This document shows, piece after piece, positions 14,981-21,158 of a DNA stretch of 21,158 bases. The notes below the pieces were generated by a model. The model saw only the letters and a program-made list of their open reading frames with translations, made no database searches and had not been told where the DNA came from. Made by a program: the position numbers and the translations under genes. The stretch's first letter is position 1. The number at the start of each line of letters is the position of its first letter. The stretch comes from Ideonella_A sp031398385 (GTDB lineage: Bacteria > Pseudomonadota > Gammaproteobacteria > Burkholderiales > Burkholderiaceae_C), in assembly GCA_031398385.1 (NCBI GenBank), contig JANNNE010000350.1, forward strand, positions 1-21,158, given 5' to 3'.

Positions 14981-15448
14981 TCAGCTGGCCAGCGTGACCA
15001 CGGTTCGTTGTCGGCGCAGCCACCACAAGCGCAGCAACGCAAACCCGAGCAGACCGGCCGGACCGAACAGGAAGGTCAGTGCAAGCAATGGCAGCACCAA
15101 GACGTGCGGGATGCCGATCGCGGCAGCACGTTCGGAGATCCAGCTGCCGACGAACAGATCGAACGCCAGGAAGTGAAGCCAGCCGGCGGTGAGCAACACC
15201 GGCGAAGCCATCAGCCGCTGTACCGCGGCCAGCGAGTCGTAGCCGCCACCGGCCATCCCGTGGCCGGCGAACAGCACGACATAGATCACGGCAAACAGCA
15301 GCGGAACCAGCCTACCGGCGATCAGCCGGACCCGCGCGGTCCAGGCTGCAGCCGCTGGTGAGCAGGCCAGCGCCAACCAGGCGCAGCCCGCCACGGCACT
15401 GGCCAAGCCGAAGATCTGGTCGGGCGAACCCAGCAGGGTTGGTGACAT
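14981..15448 (-). CDS. ABA4-like (DUF4281) membrane protein
   Basis: A 155-residue membrane protein with about four helices resembling the ABA4/DUF4281 family. In plants ABA4 is needed to form the carotenoid neoxanthin; the role of bacterial members is not established. Family-like features: LLGSPDQIFGLAS at the N-terminus, GWLHFLAFDLFVGSWI in the third helix, and HVLVLPLLALTFLFGPAGLL near the C-terminus. AAGGAAGG precedes the ATG at 15448. Transcribed divergently from the tetR gene, from a promoter overlapping two palindromes. No other carotenoid gene is in the window. Confidence 0.75.
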   Translation of the reverse strand: MSPTLLGSPDQIFGLASAVAGCAWLALACSPAAAAWTARVRLIAGRLVPLLFAVIYVVLFAGHGMAGGGYDSLAAVQRLMASPVLLTAGWLHFLAFDLFVGSWISERAAAIGIPHVLVLPLLALTFLFGPAGLLGFALLRLWWLRRQRTVVTLAS

Positions 15449-15485
15449 GGAGGACCTTCCTTGATCGAAGTTGAGTCGGCATTTA

Positions 15486-15494
15486 AACAGTGTT
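15486..15494. promoter_or_regulatory. Palindrome O1 (AACAGTGTT), candidate TetR operator
   Basis: Nine-base palindrome AACA-G-TGTT in the ABA4/tetR gap. It falls just downstream of the predicted -10 of the leftward promoter, so a bound repressor would block transcription of the ABA4-like operon. It shares an ACA-x-TGT core with O2. Confidence 0.5.
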
Positions 15495-15503
15495 CAGATA
15501 AAG

Positions 15504-15531
15504 ATTATCGTATAGTTTTTGACACTGTCAA
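15504..15531 (-). promoter_or_regulatory. Predicted sigma-70 promoter of the ABA4-like operon
   Basis: Read on the minus strand: a perfect -35 TTGACA (15531-15526), a 16-base spacer, and -10 GATAAT (15509-15504, five of six consensus bases). The predicted start is near 15497, about 50 bases before the ABA4-like ATG. The region is AT-rich against a GC-rich background. The -35 lies inside palindrome O2. Confidence 0.6.
15519..15531. promoter_or_regulatory. Palindrome O2 (TTGACACTGTCAA), candidate TetR operator
   Basis: Thirteen-base palindrome TTGACA-C-TGTCAA covering the -35 of the leftward promoter and lying 11 bases before the tetR start codon. A regulator bound here could repress both the ABA4-like operon and its own gene. 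Confidence 0.55.
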
Positions 15532-15542
15532 GATCCAGATCG

Positions 15543-16295
15543 ATGCCAATCAAGCAATCTTCCGCCGCCGCGCGCTCAGCTCCGTCTCGCGACGCATACC
15601 ACCACGGTGCGCTGCGCGAAACCCTGATCGCAGCCACCGAAGCGCTGTTGGCCGAACGCGGCCTGGCGGGTTTTTCGCTGCGCGAGGTGGCACGCCGATC
15701 CGGGGTATCGCCCGCAGCACCGGCGCATCACTTCGGCGACGCCGACGGTCTGCTGGCCGCGGTGGCCACCCTGGCCTTCGACGAACTGACGCAGGCGCTC
15801 GAGGCTGGCAATGCCCGCGGCGGCCCTGATCCGGTGGCCAGGCTGCGCGAGCAAGGGGTCGGCTACGTCGGCTTTGCGCTCGCCCATCCAGGCCGCTTCG
15901 GACTGATGTTCAAGACCGGCCTGCAACGCGACGAGACGCTGATCAGCAGCGCCAACGCAGCCTTCAACCGGCTCGAATGCGGGGTGCGCGATCTGCTGGG
16001 AATCGCCGGCTCAGACCCGCTGGGGCCGCCGCACATGCAGACGCTGCTGTCGATCTGGTCGGTGGTGCATGGTTTTGCGCAATTGGCATTGAGTGGCCAG
16101 ATCGGGCGGATGGGACCGGCGAGCAGCCGCGACGACATGCTGCGCCAGGTGCTCGCGCCGATGCTGGAACGCCAGCTGCGCGGCTTGCGGCAGTTCGGCG
16201 GCGAAGCGGACCCCGACCCGCTCTCGCGCAGACCGCCATCGAGCGCGGCCTCAGCGGCGAAAAAAGCGGTTCCGCACAAGCGCTCGCCGCGTTGA
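15543..16295 (+). CDS. TetR/AcrR-family transcriptional regulator
   Basis: A 250-residue TetR regulator. The DNA-binding domain is at about residues 20-66 (YHHGALRETLIAATEALLAE, then FSLREVARRSGVSPAAPAHH), followed by a helical ligand-binding domain (MFKTGLQRD... LLSIWSVVHGFAQLALSGQI), similar to TetR proteins with a WHG/TetR_C_13-like C-terminus. The last 30 residues are a Pro/Ser/Lys/Arg-rich tail with no domain. ATG 15543 is chosen; an in-frame TTG at 15519 lies within palindrome O2 and is unlikely. It is divergent from the ABA4-like and seven-helix genes, with two palindromes between, which points to local control of those genes. Ligand unknown. Confidence 0.9.
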   Translation: MPIKQSSAAARSAPSRDAYHHGALRETLIAATEALLAERGLAGFSLREVARRSGVSPAAPAHHFGDADGLLAAVATLAFDELTQALEAGNARGGPDPVARLREQGVGYVGFALAHPGRFGLMFKTGLQRDETLISSANAAFNRLECGVRDLLGIAGSDPLGPPHMQTLLSIWSVVHGFAQLALSGQIGRMGPASSRDDMLRQVLAPMLERQLRGLRQFGGEADPDPLSRRPPSSAASAAKKAVPHKRSPR

Positions 16296-16326
16296 CAATG
16301 CGGCAATGTCTGCGCAGGATCGCCCC

Positions 16327-16920
16327 ATGGACGTCGTGACAGCAGAGGCCAACGGACGGTCGGTGTCGTCCTGGCCACTGCGTCGCCGCTTCGGCTTGTT
16401 GCTGCTGGCCGGGTGGGTCGGCGGCTGCGCCAGTCTGCTCGGGCCGCGCACCGTTGTTGTCAGCGACGCCGAACTGAGCCGGCGTCTGGCGGCGCGCTTT
16501 CCGATCGAGCGCCGCTGGCTCGAGATCTTCGATCTGTATCTCACCAACCCGCGGGTCAGCAGCGATCCGCAATCGGGCCGGCTGCGGGTCGAGGTCGACG
16601 TCCGGCTGGGGCAGCGGCTGACCGGCAGCGGCCTGACGGCGCGCCTGCAGTTGTTTGCAAGGCCTCGATACGAGCCCGGCGATCACAGCATCCGGATCAC
16701 CGATGTCGCCGTCGACGCCATGAAGATCGACGGCAACGGTCAATCACCGCTTGGCAGCGGCCTCGCCTGGCCGTCGGCCTTGCTGGCCCAAGCGCTCGAG
16801 GACCGCACCATCTACCAGTTGAACGACAGTCAGCTGGCCGACCTGGAGCGCCAGGGACTGGTGCTGCGCAGGCTCGACATCGGCTCGCGCGGCTTGCAGT
16901 TGCACCTCGAACCGGCCTGA
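16327..16920 (+). CDS. DUF1439 (YceB-like) lipoprotein
   Basis: A 197-residue predicted outer- or inner-membrane lipoprotein. The signal region has a twin-Arg-like basic stretch (WPLRRRFG), a short hydrophobic core (LLLLAGW) and the lipobox VGGC, so Cys34 would be lipidated. The mature part resembles DUF1439/YceB, a single-domain alpha-beta fold (AELSRRLAARFPIERR, then LTNPRVSSDP and LARPRYEP-type strands). The start at 16327 is favoured by AGGA about 8 bases upstream; an ATG at 16306 is in frame and possible. It follows tetR after 31 bases but its function appears unrelated. No substrate is known. Confidence 0.8.
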   Translation: MDVVTAEANGRSVSSWPLRRRFGLLLLAGWVGGCASLLGPRTVVVSDAELSRRLAARFPIERRWLEIFDLYLTNPRVSSDPQSGRLRVEVDVRLGQRLTGSGLTARLQLFARPRYEPGDHSIRITDVAVDAMKIDGNGQSPLGSGLAWPSALLAQALEDRTIYQLNDSQLADLERQGLVLRRLDIGSRGLQLHLEPA

Positions 16921-16958
16921 GCAACGCGCCGAGCTGTCCTCAGGCGGCCCGGCCGGCG

Positions 16959-18602
16959 TCAACGCTCAAGGGTTGCGATCCACTCGACCAGCGCATCGAG
17001 CACCGCGGTGGCGGCGGGCGCATCGGGGTGATTGACCAGCGCAGCCACCGCGTAGACGCGGCCATTGCGGGCGCGAACGAAGCCGGCGATCGAGCGCACA
17101 TCGATCAGGCTGCCGGTCTTCAGAAAGGCGCGCCCGATCGCCGGCCCGGTGCGCATCCGACCCGCAATCGTCCCGTCGACCCCGGCCACCGGCAGCGAAT
17201 CGACGAACAGCTTCGCATTCTTGTCGTGCCACACCTGGCGCAGCAGCTGGACCATCGCCCGCGGTTTGCCGCGTTCGGCACGCGACAGGCCGGAGCCGCT
17301 GTCGATCTCGATGTCGCCCGCGGGCACGCCGCGCGTGCGCAGCCAATGCTGCATTCGCTCGATCGCCGAGGCCGCAGTGGCCGGTTTGGCTGGAAATCCG
17401 GCGGACAACGACAACATCAGTGCGCGCGCCGCCATGTTGTCGCTGGTCTTGTTGATCTCGCGCACCAGCTTCGGCAGGCTGTCGGAACTGAGGGTCGAGA
17501 AAACAACCGGCTGCTCCGGCAAGCGCGGCTTGGGCGCAGCAGCCACCTTGGCGGCGCCCGGTGCGGCCTCGGGCGCCACCGGCCGATCGACCACATGGCC
17601 ATGCAGCACGCCGCCGGCCTGTGTCCACAGACCACCCACCGCCCGTGCGGTCAGGTCGCTTTCCGACAACAGCGCAAAGGCCTTGCTGTGCTGACCACAC
17701 GCGGCCCCCCAGTTGCCGGTCACACGGAGCTGGCGCTGCACCGCTCCGCCGCTGGGCTGATCCCACTCGGCCTTGGCAATGCAGCCACGCCCCATCCGAA
17801 CCTCGTTGACCAGCGTCACATCAGCCAGCGGCGGTTGCAGGCTCAGCCCGGCGAGCCTGCCGGATGCCGGCTGGACCTGCAGCCGCACCAGGCCATCGTT
17901 CAGGCTCAGCGCATCGGGCCAGTTGTGGTGCGGGCGCTCCAGGCCGGGGCGCGGCGCCAGCGCCTGGTCGCGGTCGGTCAGTTTGAACGCCAGGCGATCG
18001 AGCACGATGTTGCCGGTGATTTCGCGCAGACCCTTGGCCTGCAGCTCGGCGAACCAGGTCGACAAGTCTTCGCTGCGCAGCCTTGAATCGCCGCCACCGA
18101 CGATCAGCAGATCGCCGTCGAGGCGACCGTTCTCGAGCGTCCCCAGCAGCCGGGCCTCGGTACGCCAGCGGTAGGAGGGCCCCAGCAGATCGAGCGCCGC
18201 CAGCGTGGTGACGACCTTCGCGGTCGAGGCCAATACGAACTTTTCTTCGGCATTCAAGGCCACCAGGGGCAGCGGCTGATCGACAGCTTGCACGAACAGG
18301 CCGAACTGCCCGATCGGGACGCCGGTCTGCCCCAGCGCCTGGACCACTGCATCGGGCAGGCCGCGATACATCGTCGGCGTGGCACCGTTCGCGGTTGGCG
18401 GAAAGTAGTTGCGAGGTGGCGCCGCACCGGAAAAGGCGCCGGCCGGCAGGCTGGCCAGCACGATCGGTACGGCGGCGAGAACGGAACCGGCCAGCGACCG
18501 ATACCAGGCCGCCCTCAGCAACCCGCCGCGCGCGCCGCCACCCGAGCGTTTCCGTGTCGCGATGGTTCGAGTGATCGGCGAAGACAAGCTGGAGCAGCGC
18601 AT
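16959..18602 (-). CDS. dacB: D-alanyl-D-alanine carboxypeptidase/endopeptidase (PBP4)
   Basis: A 547-residue class C penicillin-binding protein (peptidase S13), acting in the periplasm to trim terminal D-Ala from peptidoglycan stems and cut cross-bridges. All three active-site motifs are present: Ser126-x-x-Lys129 (LASTAKVV), Ser387-Asp-Asn389 (KTSDNMAA) and Lys495-Thr-Gly (FLKTGSLI). The inserted domain between the first two motifs is of normal size. The start at 18602 gives a long basic n-region before a hydrophobic segment (about residues 38-57); a TTG 27 codons downstream would give a more compact signal peptide. An upstream ATG at 18689 looks too far. It is divergent from trmB. Confidence 0.93.
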   Translation of the reverse strand: MRCSSLSSPITRTIATRKRSGGGARGGLLRAAWYRSLAGSVLAAVPIVLASLPAGAFSGAAPPRNYFPPTANGATPTMYRGLPDAVVQALGQTGVPIGQFGLFVQAVDQPLPLVALNAEEKFVLASTAKVVTTLAALDLLGPSYRWRTEARLLGTLENGRLDGDLLIVGGGDSRLRSEDLSTWFAELQAKGLREITGNIVLDRLAFKLTDRDQALAPRPGLERPHHNWPDALSLNDGLVRLQVQPASGRLAGLSLQPPLADVTLVNEVRMGRGCIAKAEWDQPSGGAVQRQLRVTGNWGAACGQHSKAFALLSESDLTARAVGGLWTQAGGVLHGHVVDRPVAPEAAPGAAKVAAAPKPRLPEQPVVFSTLSSDSLPKLVREINKTSDNMAARALMLSLSAGFPAKPATAASAIERMQHWLRTRGVPAGDIEIDSGSGLSRAERGKPRAMVQLLRQVWHDKNAKLFVDSLPVAGVDGTIAGRMRTGPAIGRAFLKTGSLIDVRSIAGFVRARNGRVYAVAALVNHPDAPAATAVLDALVEWIATLER

Positions 18603-18759
18603 GGCCGGCAGGGTCGGGCACAATTCGGGCCCGGCAAAACCGCAAGCATAGGCGCAACGGCGTCTGCCCGGTAAGGCATTTATTCTCATATCAGGGCATT
18701 AAATTGCGGCGCGCTCCCCACGGCGCCGCTGAGGCCCTTCCCACCAGGTCACCAACGCC

Positions 18760-19449
18760 TTGACGACACCGGCCGATTTCCCGCAGCGCCGCAGCATCCG
18801 CAGTTACGTGGTCCGCGCCGGTCGCATGGGCCCGGGCCAGATCCGTGCGCTGCGCGAATTGGCACCGCAGCATGTGCTGCCGTATCAGCCGGCACGGCTC
18901 GATCTGCCGGCTGTCTTCGGCCGCGTGGCGCCGGTGGTGCTGGAAATCGGCTTCGGCATGGGGGCCGCAACCGCGACCATTGCGCAATCGCAGCCAGACA
19001 CCGATTTTCTCGGCATCGAAGTCCATCCGCCGGGCGTCGGCGCGCTGCTTCAGCGCATCGAGGCGCTCGGCTTGGGCAATCTGAGGCTGATCCAGCATGA
19101 CGCCGTCGAGGTGCTGGAGCACATGCTCGCAGCGGGGTCGCTGGCCGGCGTCCACATCTATTTTCCGGACCCCTGGCCGAAGAAGCGCCACCACAAGCGG
19201 CGGCTGCTGCAGCCGGATTTCGTCGCGCGGCTGGTCGATCGCCTGTCACCCGGCGCCTACCTGCACTGTGCAACCGACTGGCAGCCCTATGCGGAGCACA
19301 TGCTCGCGGTGTTGTCCGGCAACCCCGATCTGGTCAACAGCGTCGACGGCTTCGCGCCGCGGCCTGAGTGGCGTCCGCTGACCAAATTCGAGAACCGCGG
19401 GCTCGCACTCGGCCACGGCGTGTGGGATCTGTTGTTTCGGCGGCGCTGA
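18760..19449 (+). CDS. trmB: tRNA (guanine-46-N7)-methyltransferase
   Basis: A 229-residue SAM-dependent enzyme that makes m7G at position 46 in the variable loop of tRNAs. Motifs: the N-terminal RRSIRSYVVRAGRM, SAM-binding VLEIGFGMG (about residues 60-68), FLGIEVH, the signature FPDPWPKKRHHKRRL (about 135-149), and a C-terminal TKFENRGLALGH. The start is TTG at 18760: no in-frame ATG lies before the conserved N-terminus, and an AGGT precedes it by about 10 bases. Single-gene unit between divergent dacB and convergent uppP. Confidence 0.94.
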   Translation: MTTPADFPQRRSIRSYVVRAGRMGPGQIRALRELAPQHVLPYQPARLDLPAVFGRVAPVVLEIGFGMGAATATIAQSQPDTDFLGIEVHPPGVGALLQRIEALGLGNLRLIQHDAVEVLEHMLAAGSLAGVHIYFPDPWPKKRHHKRRLLQPDFVARLVDRLSPGAYLHCATDWQPYAEHMLAVLSGNPDLVNSVDGFAPRPEWRPLTKFENRGLALGHGVWDLLFRRR

Positions 19450-19466
19450 CCGACTCCGCCGGTCAG
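19446..19466. terminator. Hairpin between convergent trmB and uppP
   Basis: CTGACCG (19446-19452) pairs perfectly with CGGTCAG (19460-19466) around a 7-base loop. It spans the trmB stop and the 21-base gap before the uppP stop. No T-run follows, so it would be a factor-assisted or weak bidirectional terminator. Confidence 0.4.
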
Positions 19467-19470
19467 AGCG

Positions 19471-20292
19471 TCAGCCGCTCCACTGCACGGTTCCGGTCCA
19501 CCAGGTCCCCAGCACGATCAGACCGAAGACGATCCGGTACCAGGCGAACGGCACGAAGCTGTGGGTCGAGATGTAGCGCAGCAGCCAGCGCACGCAGATG
19601 AATGCCGAAATGAACGAGGTCAACATACCGACGGTCCACATGCCGATGTCGTCGACCGACAACAGCGCACGATCCTTGTAGAGCGAATAGATCGACGCGA
19701 CGCCCAAGGTCGGGATGGCGAGGAAAAACGTGAACTCGGTCGCCGCCTGGCGCGACAGCCCGAACAACATGCCACCGATGATGGTGGCGCCGGAGCGGCT
19801 GGTACCGGGAACCAGCGCAAAACACTGCGCAAAACCCACTTTCAGCGCATCCAGCCAGGTCATGTCGTCGACCGAATGGATCCGCACCGCGTGCTGGCGC
19901 CGCTCGGCCCACAGGATTACGAAGGCGCCGAGGATGAAGGTTGTCGCTACCGTAGGGGCGTTGAACAGGTGTTCCTTCAGCACCTTGCCGATCAGCAGCC
20001 CCATGATGGCGATCGGCATGAAGGCGATGGCGACGTTGGCCAGCAGGCGGCGCGCCTTCGGCTCGGTTGCCAGGCCGCCGAAGGTGCGGGCGATGCGCGC
20101 GCGGTACTCCCAGACCACTGCGAGAATCGCGCCGGACTGGATCACGATCTCGAACAGTTTGCCGCGCGCGTCGTGAAAATCGAGCAGCGTACCGGCGAGG
20201 ATCAGGTGACCGGTGCTGGAGATCGGCAGGAACTCGGTCAGGCCCTCGACCACCCCCATGACAGCGGCCTTCAAAAGAATCTCGACATCCAC
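19471..20292 (-). CDS. uppP: Undecaprenyl-diphosphatase (UppP/BacA)
   Basis: A 273-residue inner-membrane enzyme that dephosphorylates undecaprenyl diphosphate, recycling the lipid carrier for peptidoglycan and conferring bacitracin tolerance. Both catalytic motifs are clear: EGLTEFLPISSTGHL (Glu16, Glu20, Ser26, His29) and PGTSRSG with its essential arginine. About eight membrane segments. The GTG at 20292 is chosen because the family begins with this D-x-x-x-LLKA stretch, the length then equals that of E. coli BacA, and GGAG lies just upstream. An ATG at 20325 adds 11 residues without family support. Confidence 0.94.
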   Translation of the reverse strand: MDVEILLKAAVMGVVEGLTEFLPISSTGHLILAGTLLDFHDARGKLFEIVIQSGAILAVVWEYRARIARTFGGLATEPKARRLLANVAIAFMPIAIMGLLIGKVLKEHLFNAPTVATTFILGAFVILWAERRQHAVRIHSVDDMTWLDALKVGFAQCFALVPGTSRSGATIIGGMLFGLSRQAATEFTFFLAIPTLGVASIYSLYKDRALLSVDDIGMWTVGMLTSFISAFICVRWLLRYISTHSFVPFAWYRIVFGLIVLGTWWTGTVQWSG

Positions 20293-20423
20293 CACGATGC
20301 TCCGGCGTACAAAGGGCGCGATCATAGCCGCGCAAGTCGGGCGACTTGCCAGGGAACGGGCAGCGCGGCGGGGTGTGGCGCAGCCTGCAGCGCCGAGTTG
20401 ACCGAACGACGCGCCAAGCCTCC

Positions 20424-20429
20424 TAGAAT
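20424..20429 (+). promoter_or_regulatory. Candidate -10 box before the PCMT-like gene
   Basis: TAGAAT at 20424-20429, about 35 bases before the ATG at 20464. A TTGACC at 20398-20403 could be the -35, but the 20-base spacer is longer than usual. This is suggestive only. Confidence 0.35.
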
Positions 20430-20463
20430 TGCAGGTTTCGCACGCCAGTCACCCGGTCGCACG

Positions 20464-21132
20464 ATGAACATCGAACAAGCCCGTTTCAACATGATCGAGC
20501 AGCAGATCCGCACCTGGGAGGTGCTCGATCCGGCGGTGCTGGCGCTGCTGGCGGTCGTTCGACGCGAAAATTTCGTCCCCGCCGCCTACCAGAGCATGGC
20601 GTTCATGGACACCGAGATCCCGCTGCCGTCGGCCACCAGCCCGGAGCTGCAGCACATGCTGCCGCCGCGGGTCGAAGCCCGTCTGCTGCAGGATCTCGAG
20701 GTCCGCAAGCACGAGCGCGTGCTCGAGATCGGTTCCGGCTCGGGCTACATGGCCGCCCTGCTCGCGCACCGGGCTCAACAGGTGACGACCCTCGAAATCG
20801 ACCCCGATCTGGCGAGCCTTGCGAGACAGAACCTGCATCAGGCCGGCGTCATGAACGCCACCGTCATGCAGGCCGACGGTGCCGCCGGCCTGCCCGGCGA
20901 TGCGCCCTTCGATGTGATCGTGTTGTCGGGATCGGTTGCCGATGTGCCGGCCGGTCTGCTGGCTCAACTGAAGGTGGGTGGCCGTCTGGTGGCCATCGTC
21001 GGGCAATTGCCGATCATGCGGGCCCGTCTGACCACCCGCAGCAGCGAGCACGATTTCCGCAGCGTCGACCTGTTCGACACCGTGGCGCCGCGCCTGCGCG
21101 GCTTCACCGAGCCGAGCCGATTCAGCTTCTGA
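20464..21132 (+). CDS. Protein-L-isoaspartate O-methyltransferase-like protein
   Basis: A 222-residue SAM-dependent methyltransferase of the PCMT family, whose canonical members repair isoaspartyl residues in aged proteins. Seen: N-terminal NIEQARFNMIEQQIRTWEVL, the RRENFVPAAYQSMAFMDTEI segment, SAM motif VLEIGSGSGYMAALLA (about residues 85-100), TLEIDPDLASLARQNL, and FDVIVLSGSV. The usual GQTISQP substrate-site block is replaced by SATSPELQHMLPPR, so true repair activity is doubtful. ATG 20464 matches the family start. The stop overlaps the next ATG by one base (TGATG), indicating an operon continuing to the right. Confidence 0.88.
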   Translation: MNIEQARFNMIEQQIRTWEVLDPAVLALLAVVRRENFVPAAYQSMAFMDTEIPLPSATSPELQHMLPPRVEARLLQDLEVRKHERVLEIGSGSGYMAALLAHRAQQVTTLEIDPDLASLARQNLHQAGVMNATVMQADGAAGLPGDAPFDVIVLSGSVADVPAGLLAQLKVGGRLVAIVGQLPIMRARLTTRSSEHDFRSVDLFDTVAPRLRGFTEPSRFSF

Positions 21133-21158
21133 TGCAGCAGATCGACGTCAGCGAGCTC
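21132..21158 (+). CDS. Start of probable rhodanese-like protein (3' truncated by window)
   Basis: An ATG at 21132 overlaps the upstream TGA and is followed by MQQIDVSEL, the usual opening of small rhodanese-domain proteins found after PCMT-like genes in betaproteobacteria. Only nine codons are visible, so the assignment rests on context. Confidence 0.5.

Noticed and set aside
16413..18086. 557-residue plus-strand open frame
   Set aside because: It runs out of frame through the DUF1439 gene and antisense to dacB, whose three active-site motifs are unmistakable.

Overview
The window looks like a chromosomal segment of a GC-rich betaproteobacterium, most likely of the order Burkholderiales. The evidence is the high G/C use at third codon positions, the TRAP-carboxylate transporter, the DUF1439 lipoprotein, and an isoaspartyl-methyltransferase-like gene followed immediately by a probable rhodanese start. 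This assignment rests on gene content and family recognition, not on a database search.

Region 1 (1-2330) is accessory DNA. It opens inside a group II intron: a reverse transcriptase/maturase with an HNH nuclease runs off the left edge, and the catalytic RNA domains V and VI follow. The intron ends at about 1776 and is joined directly to the 3' part of a tRNA gene, probably tRNA-Gly with encoded CCA, so the intron appears to split a tRNA in its anticodon arm. Next to the tRNA lies a decayed tyrosine-recombinase fragment, the usual scar of an integrated element. Region 2 (2328-3950) holds an orphan Fe(II)/2-oxoglutarate (PhyH-like) dioxygenase, a nested hairpin, a CsbD-like stress protein and a poorly resolved stretch with one weak hypothetical gene.

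Region 3 (3994-6570) has a minus-strand pair, an SDR dehydrogenase followed by a 2,4'-dihydroxyacetophenone-dioxygenase-like cupin, divergent from a PLP enzyme of the cystathionine gamma-synthase/lyase family. Region 4 (6604-13986) is the metabolic core, a long minus-strand operon. In transcription order it reads LysR regulator, DUF1445 protein (YcsI/D-glutamate-cyclase-like), TRAP transporter DctP-DctQ-DctM, then PxpB-PxpC-PxpA (ATP-dependent 5-oxoprolinase). It resembles the Bacillus ycsFGI-kipIA arrangement, with a TRAP system in place of the usual carrier. The inferred role is uptake and recycling of 5-oxoproline or a related compound to glutamate.

Region 5 (14116-16295) has a 7-TM membrane protein and an ABA4-like (DUF4281) membrane protein, divergent from a TetR regulator. 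The intergenic region carries two short palindromes overlapping a good sigma-70-like promoter. Region 6 (16327-21158) is ordinary chromosomal housekeeping: a DUF1439 lipoprotein, PBP4-type D-Ala-D-Ala carboxypeptidase (DacB), TrmB with a TTG start, undecaprenyl-diphosphatase UppP, a PCMT-like methyltransferase and the first codons of a probable rhodanese gene.
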